Shown here in pieces: positions 27,860 to 36,581 of a stretch of DNA of 64,000 bases. The notes beneath the pieces were generated by a model. That model ran no database searches and had not been told where the DNA came from. It saw nothing but the letters and a program-made list of their open reading frames with translations. The DNA is from Methylomonas sp. 11b. Lineage in GTDB: Bacteria; Pseudomonadota; Gammaproteobacteria; Methylococcales; Methylomonadaceae. Position numbers and translations under genes: made by a program. The stretch is taken from NCBI RefSeq assembly GCF_000515215.1, contig NZ_KI911557.1, forward strand, positions 3,529,741 through 3,593,740, in the 5' to 3' direction. How positions within the stretch are numbered: position 1 is the first letter of the stretch; the number at the start of each line of letters is the position of its first letter.

Positions 27860-28246
27860 TTGGATAAAAATATGCGTATTCTGGTTGTCGATGACTTTTC
27901 GACAATGCGGAGAATAGTAAAAAACCTGTTGAAAGATCTGGGTTTTACCAACACTGTGGAAGCGGACGACGGTAAAACGGCACTGCCTATTTTGGAAAAA
28001 GGCGGTATCGATTTTTTGATTACTGACTGGAATATGCCGGGTATGACCGGCATCGATTTATTGAAGGCCGTCAGGTCTACTCCCAGTTTGGCCAATCTGC
28101 CGGTGTTGATGGTCACAGCCGAAGCCAAGCGCGAGCAAATCATTATGGCTGCGCAGGCCGGTGTAAATGGGTATGTCATCAAGCCTTTTACTGCTGCTAC
28201 GCTTAAAGAGAAAATCGAAAAGATTTTTGAACGCATCGACGGCTGA
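27860..28246 (+). CDS. cheY: Chemotaxis response regulator CheY
   Basis: 128 aa from TTG 27860, which has GGTGGAG 7 nt upstream; the next ATG (27872) lacks good spacing. A single receiver domain: acidic pair D11-D12, phosphorylation site D56 in [11 protein letters not shown]86 in [10 protein letters not shown] and K108 in VIKPF. It docks on FliM when phosphorylated. The 87 bp after fliA contain an imperfect hairpin (GTGGTTATTGC with GCAATTATTAGCCAC), so partial separation from the upstream operon is possible. Confidence 0.96.
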   Translation: MDKNMRILVVDDFSTMRRIVKNLLKDLGFTNTVEADDGKTALPILEKGGIDFLITDWNMPGMTGIDLLKAVRSTPSLANLPVLMVTAEAKREQIIMAAQAGVNGYVIKPFTAATLKEKIEKIFERIDG

Positions 28247-28263
28247 AGCACAGGGAGATTACG

Positions 28264-28986
28264 ATGAATACTGACCTGCTGAGTTTGGCCCGAGATTTGG
28301 TCGCAGCATTAGAAAAATGCGACGAAGCGGCTGCCGATGAAATTCTCGATCAAGTAGCCGGATTAAGAGAAACACAATTGTTTAAAGAAATTGGCCGCCT
28401 AACTCGCCAATTGCACGACACCATGGTTAGTTTTTCCGTCGATTCTAAAATAGCGGCCATGGCTGAGCACGATATTCCGGACGCCAAGGAGCGCCTGCAT
28501 TATGTGATCGCCATGACCGAACAAGCCGCAGATCAGACGCTAACCGCCGTTGAAGAGTTGTTGCCGGTATCGGATGAACTGAACGGGCAGGTTAAACAAT
28601 TGTCGGCGCAATGGAATCGCTTTTTGGATCGGGAAATGCCGTTCGACGAGTTTAAGGCGATGAGCGCCGACCTCAGTCAATATTTTGAGCAATCGCAAGT
28701 GTCTCTGGAAAAAATCCAGGCGGGTTTAAACGATATTTTGATGGCGCAAGGGTTTCAAGATATTACCGGGCAGATTATCCGCCGGGTTATCGATTTGGTG
28801 CAGGATCTAGAAGGCAGCATGGTTAATCTGATCAAAATTTCCAGTCGCAAAATCACGCCAAGCAGCGGAGCGGCGTTGCAGCCCGAAGTGCCCGGACCGG
28901 TTGTCCCCGGAGTAGATGACAGAGCCGGCGATGTCGCCACCAGTCAGGTCGATGTTGATGATTTACTGTCTAGTCTAGGTTTCTGA
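28264..28986 (+). CDS. cheZ: CheY-P phosphatase CheZ
   Basis: 240 aa, largely helical. Conserved core ILMAQGFQDITGQIIRRVI near 158-176 carries the catalytic Gln region, and the C-terminus VDVDDLLSSLGF is the CheY-binding peptide. In between is a Pro/Gly/Val-rich linker. It dephosphorylates CheY-P. Confidence 0.95.
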   Translation: MNTDLLSLARDLVAALEKCDEAAADEILDQVAGLRETQLFKEIGRLTRQLHDTMVSFSVDSKIAAMAEHDIPDAKERLHYVIAMTEQAADQTLTAVEELLPVSDELNGQVKQLSAQWNRFLDREMPFDEFKAMSADLSQYFEQSQVSLEKIQAGLNDILMAQGFQDITGQIIRRVIDLVQDLEGSMVNLIKISSRKITPSSGAALQPEVPGPVVPGVDDRAGDVATSQVDVDDLLSSLGF

Positions 28987-28996
28987 GGAAAACAAC

Positions 28997-31201
28997 ATGG
29001 CGATCGATCTGGACGACGAAATATTGCAGGACTTTCTGGTCGAGGCCGGGGAGATTCTCGATTCACTGGGTGAACAACTGGTAGAACTGGAGCAATCACC
29101 CGGCGATCTTGATCTCCTCAACTCGATATTTCGCGGGTTCCACACCATAAAGGGCGGTGCCGGTTTTCTGGCTATCAGCGCTCTGGTCGATGTTTGTCAT
29201 AACGCCGAAGACGTTTTTAACGTGCTCAGGCAGGGTGATCGCCAAGTCACCCCGGATTTGATGGATGTGATTTTGCAAGTAGTGGACATCGTCAACGAGA
29301 TGTTCGGGCAAGTCCGTTCAGGCAATACGCCAAAATCGGCCGATCAAGGCCTTTTAAAACGCTTGAAAGCCTACGCTGGTCCGGCCGAAGCTACCGCTGC
29401 TGAGGTTGCGGTAGAAACGGTTATAGTGAATGAAACTCCGGAATCTCATCAATTATCCCCTCAAGAATCCGCAGCGCAAGATTACGATGCGATGCTCGAT
29501 CCCGAGGAGTTATTGGCCAGCGAATCCGCCTCGGAAGATGCCGACGAAATTACCGAACAGGAATTTGAGGATTTGCTAGATGCTTTGCATGGTAAAGGTG
29601 GTTCTCCTACTGTACACGTAGCGCCGCAATCGGCAGCCCCGGCGGCGGATGACGAAATTAGTGAAGACGAGTTTGAAAATTTACTCGACGAGTTGCATGG
29701 CAAAGGCAAGTTTTCGGTAAAAGCCGAGGCGCCTGTTCAAGCCAACGATTCGGGCGATATTACCGACGAGGAGTTCGATAAAGTACTCGATGCTTTACAC
29801 GGTAAGGGTAAGTTCGATGCTGCCAATTTGGGCAAGATTGACGAGCAAGCTGCGGGTGAAAAAGACGCACCAATTAAAAATGTGGCGGCGCCTGTCGAGA
29901 AACCGGTGGTGGCTGCTAAACCCGAGCCGGTCGAGAAACCGCCCGCCGATGTGGAACCCGAAAATAACCTCGGCAAAGTAGCGCCGGTAGTAGATTCCGT
30001 TTCCGACAAAAGTAAAGCCGCAACACCGCAAGCCGATACCACTGTCAGGGTAGATACCCAGATTTTGGACGATATTATGAATATGGTCGGGGAGTTGGTG
30101 CTGGTACGCAATCGCTTCCAAACCCTTAAAGCCAATGCCGAAGCTGGCGAACAGTTGTCCAAGGCTATATCCAATCTGGATGTGGTGACCGCCGATTTAC
30201 AACTGGCGGTGATGAAAACGCGGATGCAGCCTATCAAAAAAGTCTTCGGGCGTTTTCCGCGTGTGGTACGCGATTTGGCTAGAAGTCTGAAAAAAGAAAT
30301 CAGGCTGGAGTTGGTGGGTGAAGAAACCGATCTCGACAAAAATCTGGTCGAAGCCCTGGCGGATCCTTTGGTGCATTTGGTCAGAAACGCGGTAGATCAC
30401 GGTATCGAATCGCCGGATGAGCGCGAAGCCAACGGCAAACCTCGGGAAGGCGTGGTGATATTGAAAGCTTCTCAGGAAGGCGATCATATCCAGTTGTCCA
30501 TCAAAGACGACGGCAAGGGTATGAACCCCGACATACTGCGCGCCAAAGTAGTGGAAAAAGGCTTGATGGATGAAGAAAGCGCCGCCCGTCTTGACGATAA
30601 GGAATGTTACAACCTGATTTTTCTACCCGGCTTTTCCACCAAAACCGAAATTTCCGACGTATCCGGTCGCGGTGTCGGCATGGACGTGGTGAAGACCCGT
30701 ATCGCGCAAATGAACGGCGTGGTGGAAATCGATTCGGTGGAAGGCAAGGGCAGCACTATTCTGATCAAGGTGCCGCTGACTTTGGCTATCATGCCGACCC
30801 TTATGGTGAAGCTGCGCGGACAGGCTTTCGCGTTGCCCTTGGCCAGCGTTCTGGAAATACTCGATCTGGATTTGAGCAAAACCAATAAGGTAGATGGTCA
30901 ATTGGTGGTAATGGTCAGAAACAAGGCCTTACCGCTGTTTTATTTAAGCGAATGGCTGGTCAGGGGTTCTTATTTCACGGGCGAAACGCAGCCGACCAAT
31001 CATGTGGTGGTGGTGAACGCCGGCGGCAGGCATGTTGGTTTTGTGGTGGATCAATTGATCGGTCAGGAAGAGGTGGTGATTAAAGCGCTGGGTGCCAAGT
31101 TACATGGATTGGAAGGGTTGGCGGGAGCAACCATTACCGGTGACGGCAAGATAGCGCTGATACTCGATGTGCCGGGTCTAATGAAGAAGTATGCGATGTG
31201 A
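28997..31201 (+). CDS. cheA: Chemotaxis histidine kinase CheA
   Basis: 734 aa. Hpt domain with phospho-accepting H49 in FRGFHTIKGGAGFLA; a long acidic linker holding three repeats of an I(T/S)xxEFxxxLDxLHGKG element (about 185-201, 221-237 and 255-271); dimerisation domain from about 350 (VDTQILDDIMNMVGELVLVR); ATPase with N-box LVHLVRNAVDHGIESPDE, G1 IKDDGKGMN and GRGVGMDVVKTRI; C-terminal CheW-like domain. I see no clear CheY-binding P2 domain; the repeats occupy that place. Similar elements occur in Pseudomonas CheA. Confidence 0.96.
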   Translation: MAIDLDDEILQDFLVEAGEILDSLGEQLVELEQSPGDLDLLNSIFRGFHTIKGGAGFLAISALVDVCHNAEDVFNVLRQGDRQVTPDLMDVILQVVDIVNEMFGQVRSGNTPKSADQGLLKRLKAYAGPAEATAAEVAVETVIVNETPESHQLSPQESAAQDYDAMLDPEELLASESASEDADEITEQEFEDLLDALHGKGGSPTVHVAPQSAAPAADDEISEDEFENLLDELHGKGKFSVKAEAPVQANDSGDITDEEFDKVLDALHGKGKFDAANLGKIDEQAAGEKDAPIKNVAAPVEKPVVAAKPEPVEKPPADVEPENNLGKVAPVVDSVSDKSKAATPQADTTVRVDTQILDDIMNMVGELVLVRNRFQTLKANAEAGEQLSKAISNLDVVTADLQLAVMKTRMQPIKKVFGRFPRVVRDLARSLKKEIRLELVGEETDLDKNLVEALADPLVHLVRNAVDHGIESPDEREANGKPREGVVILKASQEGDHIQLSIKDDGKGMNPDILRAKVVEKGLMDEESAARLDDKECYNLIFLPGFSTKTEISDVSGRGVGMDVVKTRIAQMNGVVEIDSVEGKGSTILIKVPLTLAIMPTLMVKLRGQAFALPLASVLEILDLDLSKTNKVDGQLVVMVRNKALPLFYLSEWLVRGSYFTGETQPTNHVVVVNAGGRHVGFVVDQLIGQEEVVIKALGAKLHGLEGLAGATITGDGKIALILDVPGLMKKYAM
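29549..29809 (+). repeat. Triple EFxxLLDxLHGKG repeat in the CheA linker
   Basis: Three 17-residue units (ITEQEFEDLLDALHGKG, ISEDEFENLLDELHGKG, ITDEEFDKVLDALHGKG) are spaced 34-36 residues apart between the Hpt and dimerisation domains. Nearly identical acidic/hydrophobic pattern; likely short docking helices. Confidence 0.85.
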
Positions 31202-31210
31202 CGCGGCAAT

Positions 31211-32305
31211 ATGACCATTCGGGTGCTGATCGTCGACGACTCCAATTTTATCTGTAAAAGAATTCGGGAAATTTTAGAAGAGGATCAAGAGTTTAAAGTG
31301 ATAGGCGTCGCCCATGACGGTCGCGAAGCCATAGAGCTTGCGGCAAGTCTGCAACCGGATGTTATAACCATGGACGTGGAGATGCCAATCATGGATGGTA
31401 TCACGGCAGTCAAAAAAATCATGGGCACCCGGCCCTGTCCGATTCTGATGTTTTCGGCAATGACACAAGTCGGCGCTCAAGCCACTCTGGATGCGTTAAA
31501 TGCCGGCGCTATCGACTTTTTGCCCAAGCAGTTGGAAGACATCGATGCTAATCGTGAAACGGCCCGCTACTTGCTGAGATATCGGGTGAGGATGGTGGCT
31601 TCTCAGGCTACTAGAATGACTTCCCCTCGACCTCTGGCCCGCGCGAGCCTAGAAGAACATCAGAGCTCAACCGCAGAAAGCCCCGCAGCTAAGCCGATAC
31701 GCGCTGCGTCGGCGTGGTCCAAGACAGCAACTAGCGGCAAAATCGAGCTTTTAGTGGTTGCCGCCTCGACCGGCGGTCCGGTCGCCATGCAATACGTGCT
31801 GAGCAAAATTCCGGCTGAGTGTTCGATACCCATATTGCTGGTGCAACACATGCCGCCTAATTTCACCAAAAGCTTTGCCGAACGCTTGAATTTGCTGTGC
31901 AACATTAATGTCAGGGAAGCGCGAGATGGTGACGTATTGCAGCCGGGTACCGCATTATTAGGGCCAGGGGCAATGCAGATGCAAGTAAAGCAAGTAGCCG
32001 GTGAGCGGCGGATTGCATTGAGGGCCAAGCAAAGCGGGGAAATTTATAGTCCCAGCGTCGATATTACTTTTGACTCGCTTGCCCAGGTGTTCGCCGGGCA
32101 TGTGTTGGCGGTGGTGTTGACCGGCATGGGGGCCGACGGCAAGGCTGGTGCTATGAAGTTAAGGCAGCGCGGCGCGCAAATCTGGGCGCAGGACGAGGCG
32201 ACAAGTACTATCTATGGCATGCCTAAAGCCATCGCAGAAGCCGGTCTGGCGGATCATATTTATTCTCTGGAAGAGATTGCCAACCAATTTAAAAAATTAC
32301 ATTGA
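31211..32305 (+). CDS. cheB: Chemotaxis methylesterase/glutamine deamidase CheB
   Basis: 364 aa. N-terminal receiver domain (acidic VDD at 8-10, phosphorylation site D55 in VITMDVEMPIMDG), linker of about 70 residues, then the CheB effector domain with the catalytic Ser in VVAASTGGPVAMQY, His in LLVQHMPPNFTKSF and Asp in VVLTGMGADGKAGAM. It demethylates chemoreceptors. No cheR or receptor gene lies in the window. The stop overlaps motC (TGATG). Confidence 0.96.
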   Translation: MTIRVLIVDDSNFICKRIREILEEDQEFKVIGVAHDGREAIELAASLQPDVITMDVEMPIMDGITAVKKIMGTRPCPILMFSAMTQVGAQATLDALNAGAIDFLPKQLEDIDANRETARYLLRYRVRMVASQATRMTSPRPLARASLEEHQSSTAESPAAKPIRAASAWSKTATSGKIELLVVAASTGGPVAMQYVLSKIPAECSIPILLVQHMPPNFTKSFAERLNLLCNINVREARDGDVLQPGTALLGPGAMQMQVKQVAGERRIALRAKQSGEIYSPSVDITFDSLAQVFAGHVLAVVLTGMGADGKAGAMKLRQRGAQIWAQDEATSTIYGMPKAIAEAGLADHIYSLEEIANQFKKLH

Positions 32306-33051
32306 TGGATATTCTCAGTATTTTGGGCGTGTTGATAGGTTTTTCCGCGATTATCGGCGGTAACCTAATGGGCGGAGGAGAGCTCGGGTCCCTAATCAAT
32401 TTTCATGCCTTCATTATTGTGGTGGGGGGTACGCTGGGAGCCACGCTGTTGCAATTTCCGCCCAAGGTATTTCTGCGCAGTTTACGAATTTTGAGTTGGA
32501 TCTTTGTGCCGCAAAATTTGCAGCTTAAAAAGCAAATCGACAAGATCGTACGCTGGAGCTCTCTGGCGCGCAAGGAAGGCTTGCTGGGGTTGGAATCCGT
32601 TATCGAAACCGAAAAAGACAGTTTTGCCAAAAAAGGTTTGCAGTTGCTGGTCGATGGTAACGAGCCGGAAGTGATACGCGATTGCCTTGAGGTTGAGCTA
32701 ACGACAAAAGAGCATCTGGATATCCAGGCTGCCAGGGTTTTCGAGGCAATGGGCGGGTATGCGCCGACTATCGGCATTATTGGTGCGGTAATAGGCTTGA
32801 TTCATGTCATGCAGAATTTAGCCAAACCGGAGTTGTTGGGTAGCGGCATCGCGACAGCCTTCGTCGCGACTATTTACGGTGTCGGCCTAGCCAATCTATT
32901 GTTTATTCCCATAGCCAATAAGCTGAAGAGTCTGATTTTCGAAGCATCGCAAGCCAGGGAGATGGTGATAGAAGGCATTTCCTCGATAGCCGAGGGCGAA
33001 AACCCGCGTAATATCGAATTGAAATTATCCGGTTTTTTATTGGAAAAATAA
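32305..33051 (+). CDS. motC: Flagellar stator protein MotC (MotA/PomA family)
   Basis: 248 aa from ATG 32305, sharing 1 nt with the cheB stop. Four transmembrane helices: MDILSILGVLIGFSAIIGG, FHAFIIVVGGTLGATLLQF, and the paired C-terminal helices with YAPTIGIIGAVIGLIHVMQN and IATAFVATIYGVGLANLLFI. Ion-channel stator subunit; its position after cheB and before motD matches the second stator set of Pseudomonas. Confidence 0.94.
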   Translation: MDILSILGVLIGFSAIIGGNLMGGGELGSLINFHAFIIVVGGTLGATLLQFPPKVFLRSLRILSWIFVPQNLQLKKQIDKIVRWSSLARKEGLLGLESVIETEKDSFAKKGLQLLVDGNEPEVIRDCLEVELTTKEHLDIQAARVFEAMGGYAPTIGIIGAVIGLIHVMQNLAKPELLGSGIATAFVATIYGVGLANLLFIPIANKLKSLIFEASQAREMVIEGISSIAEGENPRNIELKLSGFLLEK

Positions 33052-33061
33052 TGGAGGCCTT

Positions 33062-33943
33062 ATGAGTCGGCGCAGACGCAGGCCATTGCAAGAGGCCGAT
33101 AATCACGATCGCTGGATGGTGTCTTACGCTGATTTTGTGACCTTGCTCTTTGCCTTTTTTGTGGTGATGTATTCGATTTCTTCGGTTAATAAGGGTAAAT
33201 ACGAAACATTCTCCGAATCGCTGGACCAGGCACTGTTTCACAACGAGAAGATTCAAAAGGAAGCCGAGCCGATTCAGATCGGTGTGATTCCTACTACGAT
33301 CCAACCTATCGAGCTGCCTAATTTGGCTACAGCCGAAGAACGTGAACTAAGCGAGGAGATTTTGCAAGAAAAGCAGCGGCTTAGCGAAGTCTCCGAACAG
33401 TTTCAAGGCGCTTTGCAGCCTTATGTCGAAAGCAAGCTCGTCGGTATTAAAAAGCACGATTTCTGGGTGGAATTGGAAATGAACAGCGAATTGCTGTTCG
33501 CCAGCGGCAAGGCCGAACTGTCCGCTAAAGCGCTCCCCGTGCTGGCAAAAGTCGCGGAAGTGATACGAGATGTGCCTAATGTGATTAACGTGGAGGGTTA
33601 CACGGATAACGTGCCTATTTCCACTGGCTTTTACCCGTCCAATTGGGACTTATCCTCGGCCAGGGCGACCAGCGTGGTCAAGGAATTGGTAAAAAACAAT
33701 ATTCCGGCGACACGATTATCGGCGGTGGGCTATGGAGAATTTCATCCGATCGCCGATAACAAAGACGAAGAAGGGCGCTTTAAGAATCGGCGAGTCGTAT
33801 TAGTGTTGATGTCGCAAGCCTTTGCTCGTTACGGTATGACTGACGATGAACGCGCGAAAGTGCTTAATTTGGCGCCGTCGCAGCCCAGCCCTCCACCTGA
33901 AACCGCAGTTGAAAAGTCGCCGGAACTGCCGGCTCAGTTATGA
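33062..33943 (+). CDS. motD: Flagellar stator protein MotD (MotB family)
   Basis: 293 aa. Basic N-terminus SRRRRRPLQEADNHDRWMVS, single transmembrane helix with the ion-binding Asp in YADFVTLLFAFFVVMYSIS, and an OmpA-like peptidoglycan-binding domain (NVEGYTDNVPISTGFYPSNW, LSSARATSVVKELVKN, GRFKNRRVVLVLM). The C-terminal tail is Pro-rich. It overlaps parA by 4 nt. Confidence 0.94.
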   Translation: MSRRRRRPLQEADNHDRWMVSYADFVTLLFAFFVVMYSISSVNKGKYETFSESLDQALFHNEKIQKEAEPIQIGVIPTTIQPIELPNLATAEERELSEEILQEKQRLSEVSEQFQGALQPYVESKLVGIKKHDFWVELEMNSELLFASGKAELSAKALPVLAKVAEVIRDVPNVINVEGYTDNVPISTGFYPSNWDLSSARATSVVKELVKNNIPATRLSAVGYGEFHPIADNKDEEGRFKNRRVVLVLMSQAFARYGMTDDERAKVLNLAPSQPSPPPETAVEKSPELPAQL

Positions 33944-34743
33944 AAATATGGTCAGTTTCCAATCAAAAAGGCGGAGTCGGTAAAACGACTACCGTGGTGA
34001 CGCTGGGTGGCTTGCTGTCTTCCTGGGGGTTTAGGACTCTGCTGGTCGATTTGGATCCGCACGGTTCGTTGACCAGCTATTTCAAGATGAATCCGGATGA
34101 GATCGAGCTTGGTGTTTACAATTTATTTCTCGATGCCAGCGAGAAAAAGAAAAACATCGATCCTCAGGTCTATATCGCCAAGACCGACTTTGATGGAATC
34201 GATGTCTTGCCCGCATCGACTGCTATCGCCACTTTGGATAGGCAGGTCGCCGCAATCGGCGGCATGGGCTTGGTGGTTGCTACCGCATTAAACAAAGTGG
34301 CCGACCAATACGATTACGTGATTATCGATAGTCCGCCGATGTTGGGGGTGTTAATGATCAATGCGTTGGCGGCTTGCGATCATTTAATTATTCCGGTTTT
34401 AGCCGAATTTCTGGCCTTAAAAGGTCTGGATAGAATGGTGCACACCATAAAAATGGTGTTCCATTCCCGGAAAACGCCGCCTAAATTCACTATCGTGCCG
34501 ACCATGTTTGACAAACGCACCAAGGCGGCCCGTGACAGTTTAGCGGCGTTACATCAGCAGTACCCGGAGAATGCCTGGAGTTCTGTGGTACCGGTAGATA
34601 CTAAAGTGCGGGATGCTAGCCAGGCCGGTATTCCATTACCCCTGTATGACAAAAGTGCACGTGCAGCGGAAGCGTATGCCGAATTGTTGGAACTGTTATT
34701 GCTTGATAAGAGTCCAGACAAAAACTTGGCGCCGCATAAATGA
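33940..34743 (+). CDS. ParA-family ATPase of the polar chemotaxis cluster (ParC-like)
   Basis: 267 aa. Walker A VSNQKGGVGKTTTVVTL at the N-terminus, LLVDLDPHGSLTSYF, and DYVIIDSPPMLGVLMINALA. There is no DNA-binding N-terminal extension and no parB partner, and it lies within motD-parA-cheW, as in Pseudomonas and Vibrio. There, ParC-type ATPases place chemoreceptor arrays at the pole and pass them to daughter cells. The same role is inferred. Confidence 0.9.
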   Translation: MKIWSVSNQKGGVGKTTTVVTLGGLLSSWGFRTLLVDLDPHGSLTSYFKMNPDEIELGVYNLFLDASEKKKNIDPQVYIAKTDFDGIDVLPASTAIATLDRQVAAIGGMGLVVATALNKVADQYDYVIIDSPPMLGVLMINALAACDHLIIPVLAEFLALKGLDRMVHTIKMVFHSRKTPPKFTIVPTMFDKRTKAARDSLAALHQQYPENAWSSVVPVDTKVRDASQAGIPLPLYDKSARAAEAYAELLELLLLDKSPDKNLAPHK

Positions 34744-35471
34744 CTCAGGCAAAACCACCCCCCAGTATCGTTCATCAACAGTTAGCGCTCGATGTTTATT
34801 TGCAGACTCTGTTGGATGAGGTGCCCGAGGCAGAGGAAGCTGTTAGCGTAAAACCGGCGATAGCGCTGGAACGGCTTGTCGTTGAGGAGCCGATCAAGTT
34901 GCCGGATCCTGTTCCGGTCGTGACCAGCAGTCCAAAAGCAAGCTCCAAAGCATTAGTCAGGAACCGACAACCCAAGCTTGTAGAGCCGGAAATCCCGGCT
35001 AAACTACAGGCACTGTCTATAATGCCGGATTGGTCGCAGTACGAGTTTCAGGCTTTGTTTTTTAAGGTTGATAAGCTGATATTGGCAACGCCGCTGATCG
35101 AGTTGTCCAGAACGATAAAAATCGATCGCAAACCCACGAAAATTCCCGGACAACCCTCTTGGTTCTTGGGTTTGCTGGACGAGCATGATAGCCGTATCGG
35201 CGTGCTTGATACCCGGCAGTTGATTTTCGGCAAAAGCCGAGGCTTGCAGCCGGATAGCGAAGAATATCCGTTCGAGCGCATTCTAATAACCCAGGACAAA
35301 AAGTGGGGGTTAGTGTGTGATGAAATTCTCTCCATCGGTAAAGTAAAGCCGGACGGTGTCAGGTGGCGAACGGCCAGACAAAAAAAGCCATGGTTAATTG
35401 GTACGGTAATAGACGAGTTAACAGCGATTATCGATGTTAAACAGTTGGTACCGCATAGAAAAAATAGTTAA
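34740..35471 (+). CDS. CheW-domain protein, ParP-like
   Basis: 243 aa. About 100 residues of Pro/Val/Glu-rich N-terminal region (VHQQLALDVYLQTLLDEVPE at the start), then a divergent CheW-like domain (FKVDKLILATPLIELSRTIK, QPSWFLGLLDEHDSRIGVLD, ILITQDKKWGLVCDEILSIG, LIGTVIDELTAIIDVKQLV). ParP proteins of this layout tie ParC to CheA arrays. It overlaps parA by 4 nt. Confidence 0.88.
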   Translation: MTQAKPPPSIVHQQLALDVYLQTLLDEVPEAEEAVSVKPAIALERLVVEEPIKLPDPVPVVTSSPKASSKALVRNRQPKLVEPEIPAKLQALSIMPDWSQYEFQALFFKVDKLILATPLIELSRTIKIDRKPTKIPGQPSWFLGLLDEHDSRIGVLDTRQLIFGKSRGLQPDSEEYPFERILITQDKKWGLVCDEILSIGKVKPDGVRWRTARQKKPWLIGTVIDELTAIIDVKQLVPHRKNS

Positions 35472-35492
35472 ACAGCATCTGGATACAGCAAA

Positions 35493-35966
35493 ATGAGCGA
35501 AGATAAAAAACAAGGCGACCCTATCATGCAGTGGGTGACTTTTTGTCTAGGCGACGAAAAGTACGGCATTAATGTTATGCAGGTGCAAGAGGTGTTGCGT
35601 ATTACCGAGATTGCCCCGGTGCCCGGCGCGCCTTCCTACGTATTGGGTATCATCAATTTGCGCGGTAACGTGGTGACGGTCATCGATACCCGTAACCGTT
35701 TCGGCTTGCCTTCCAAGGACACCGATGATGCTTCGCGGGTGGTGATTATCGAAACCGACCGGCATATTATCGGCATTCTGGTGGACAGTGTCGCTGAAGT
35801 CGTGGAAATGCGCGCTTCCGAGATTGAAACCGCGCCTAACGTCGGCAATGAAGAAAGCTCAAAATACATTCAAGGCGTTACCAGTCGCGACAATCATTTG
35901 TTAATTCTGGTGGATTTGAATAAATTCCTCAGCGACGACGAAAAAGCCGAGCTGGATATGTTTTGA
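35493..35966 (+). CDS. cheW: Chemotaxis coupling protein CheW
   Basis: 157 aa, one CheW domain: QWVTFCLGDEKYGINVMQVQ, VPGAPSYVLGIINLRGNVVT, VIDTRNRFGLPSKD, HIIGILVDSVAEVVEM and LLILVDLNKFLSDDEK. It links receptors to CheA. Confidence 0.96.
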   Translation: MSEDKKQGDPIMQWVTFCLGDEKYGINVMQVQEVLRITEIAPVPGAPSYVLGIINLRGNVVTVIDTRNRFGLPSKDTDDASRVVIIETDRHIIGILVDSVAEVVEMRASEIETAPNVGNEESSKYIQGVTSRDNHLLILVDLNKFLSDDEKAELDMF

Positions 35967-35994
35967 TTGCCTGACTAGGCATGCGAGGTGCAAC

Positions 35995-36159
35995 ATGACC
36001 CAGATAACACCGATCACGCCTTTTTCTCCAGTGCATACGATATACAAGGTAGAGCGGGAAGAACGTGAAAAACGCCCACCGCAAAAACAACCGCAAACCA
36101 AGCCCGACCAGAACAAAAACAATAAACAGCCTGCCGAGCATGTTGACGAAATAGTGTGA
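35995..36159 (+). CDS. Small conserved-looking charged protein in the chemotaxis operon
   Basis: 54 aa, too short to be called by many gene finders. N-terminal PITPFSPVHTIYKVEREERE, a Lys/Gln/Pro/Asn-rich disordered middle and a C-terminal EHVDEIV. RBS GAGG lies about 6 nt upstream and the stop TGA overlaps the ATG of the next gene (TGATG), so it sits in a tight coding gap. Short proteins with an SPV-x-x-I-x-K-V start and a H-x-DE-x-V end are familiar to me from equivalent positions in other gammaproteobacteria, but I cannot name a function. Confidence 0.8.
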   Translation: MTQITPITPFSPVHTIYKVEREEREKRPPQKQPQTKPDQNKNNKQPAEHVDEIV

Positions 36160-36581
36160 TGAGTGAATATTTATTGCTGGTTTTGGCGGGTATAGTCGTA
36201 TTTGTACTAGCGATCTTGGTTTGGTTATTGCGTCAGCAGCAAACACTAAAACAGCAATTTCAACTCCTTGAAGAGCGGGTACAGCGTAGCAACGACGACG
36301 TCGCCGGCCTTTGTTCCGCCGCTGTGGCTGTTGATCGGCGGCTGGCCGCGAACGACTCGCGCTTAAATAGCATTGTGGATCAAGTCAATACGCAGCGGCA
36401 AACTGTTACTAACGTCGCGCCCGCAGAACCTATCCCCGCAAGCGGCTATGAAGATGTGATCCAAAAAATCCGCAATGGCGTCGGTATTGAAGAATTGGTC
36501 AGGGATTGCGGGCTAACCCGCGACGAAGCGGTTTTATTGATGCGCTTACATGGCGGCGGTAAGCGTTCCGGCTTGGGTTAG
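36159..36581 (+). CDS. DUF2802 membrane protein, end of the chemotaxis operon
   Basis: 140 aa from ATG 36159. One N-terminal transmembrane helix (LLLVLAGIVVFVLAILVWLL), a coiled coil (QQTLKQQFQLLEERVQRSND) and a C-terminal helix-turn-helix-like segment YEDVIQKIRNGVGIEELVRD then CGLTRDEAVLLMRLH. The same family ends the che cluster in Pseudomonas. Its stop overlaps the convergent glycosyltransferase stop by 4 nt (TTAG/CTAA). Confidence 0.88.
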   Translation: MSEYLLLVLAGIVVFVLAILVWLLRQQQTLKQQFQLLEERVQRSNDDVAGLCSAAVAVDRRLAANDSRLNSIVDQVNTQRQTVTNVAPAEPIPASGYEDVIQKIRNGVGIEELVRDCGLTRDEAVLLMRLHGGGKRSGLG

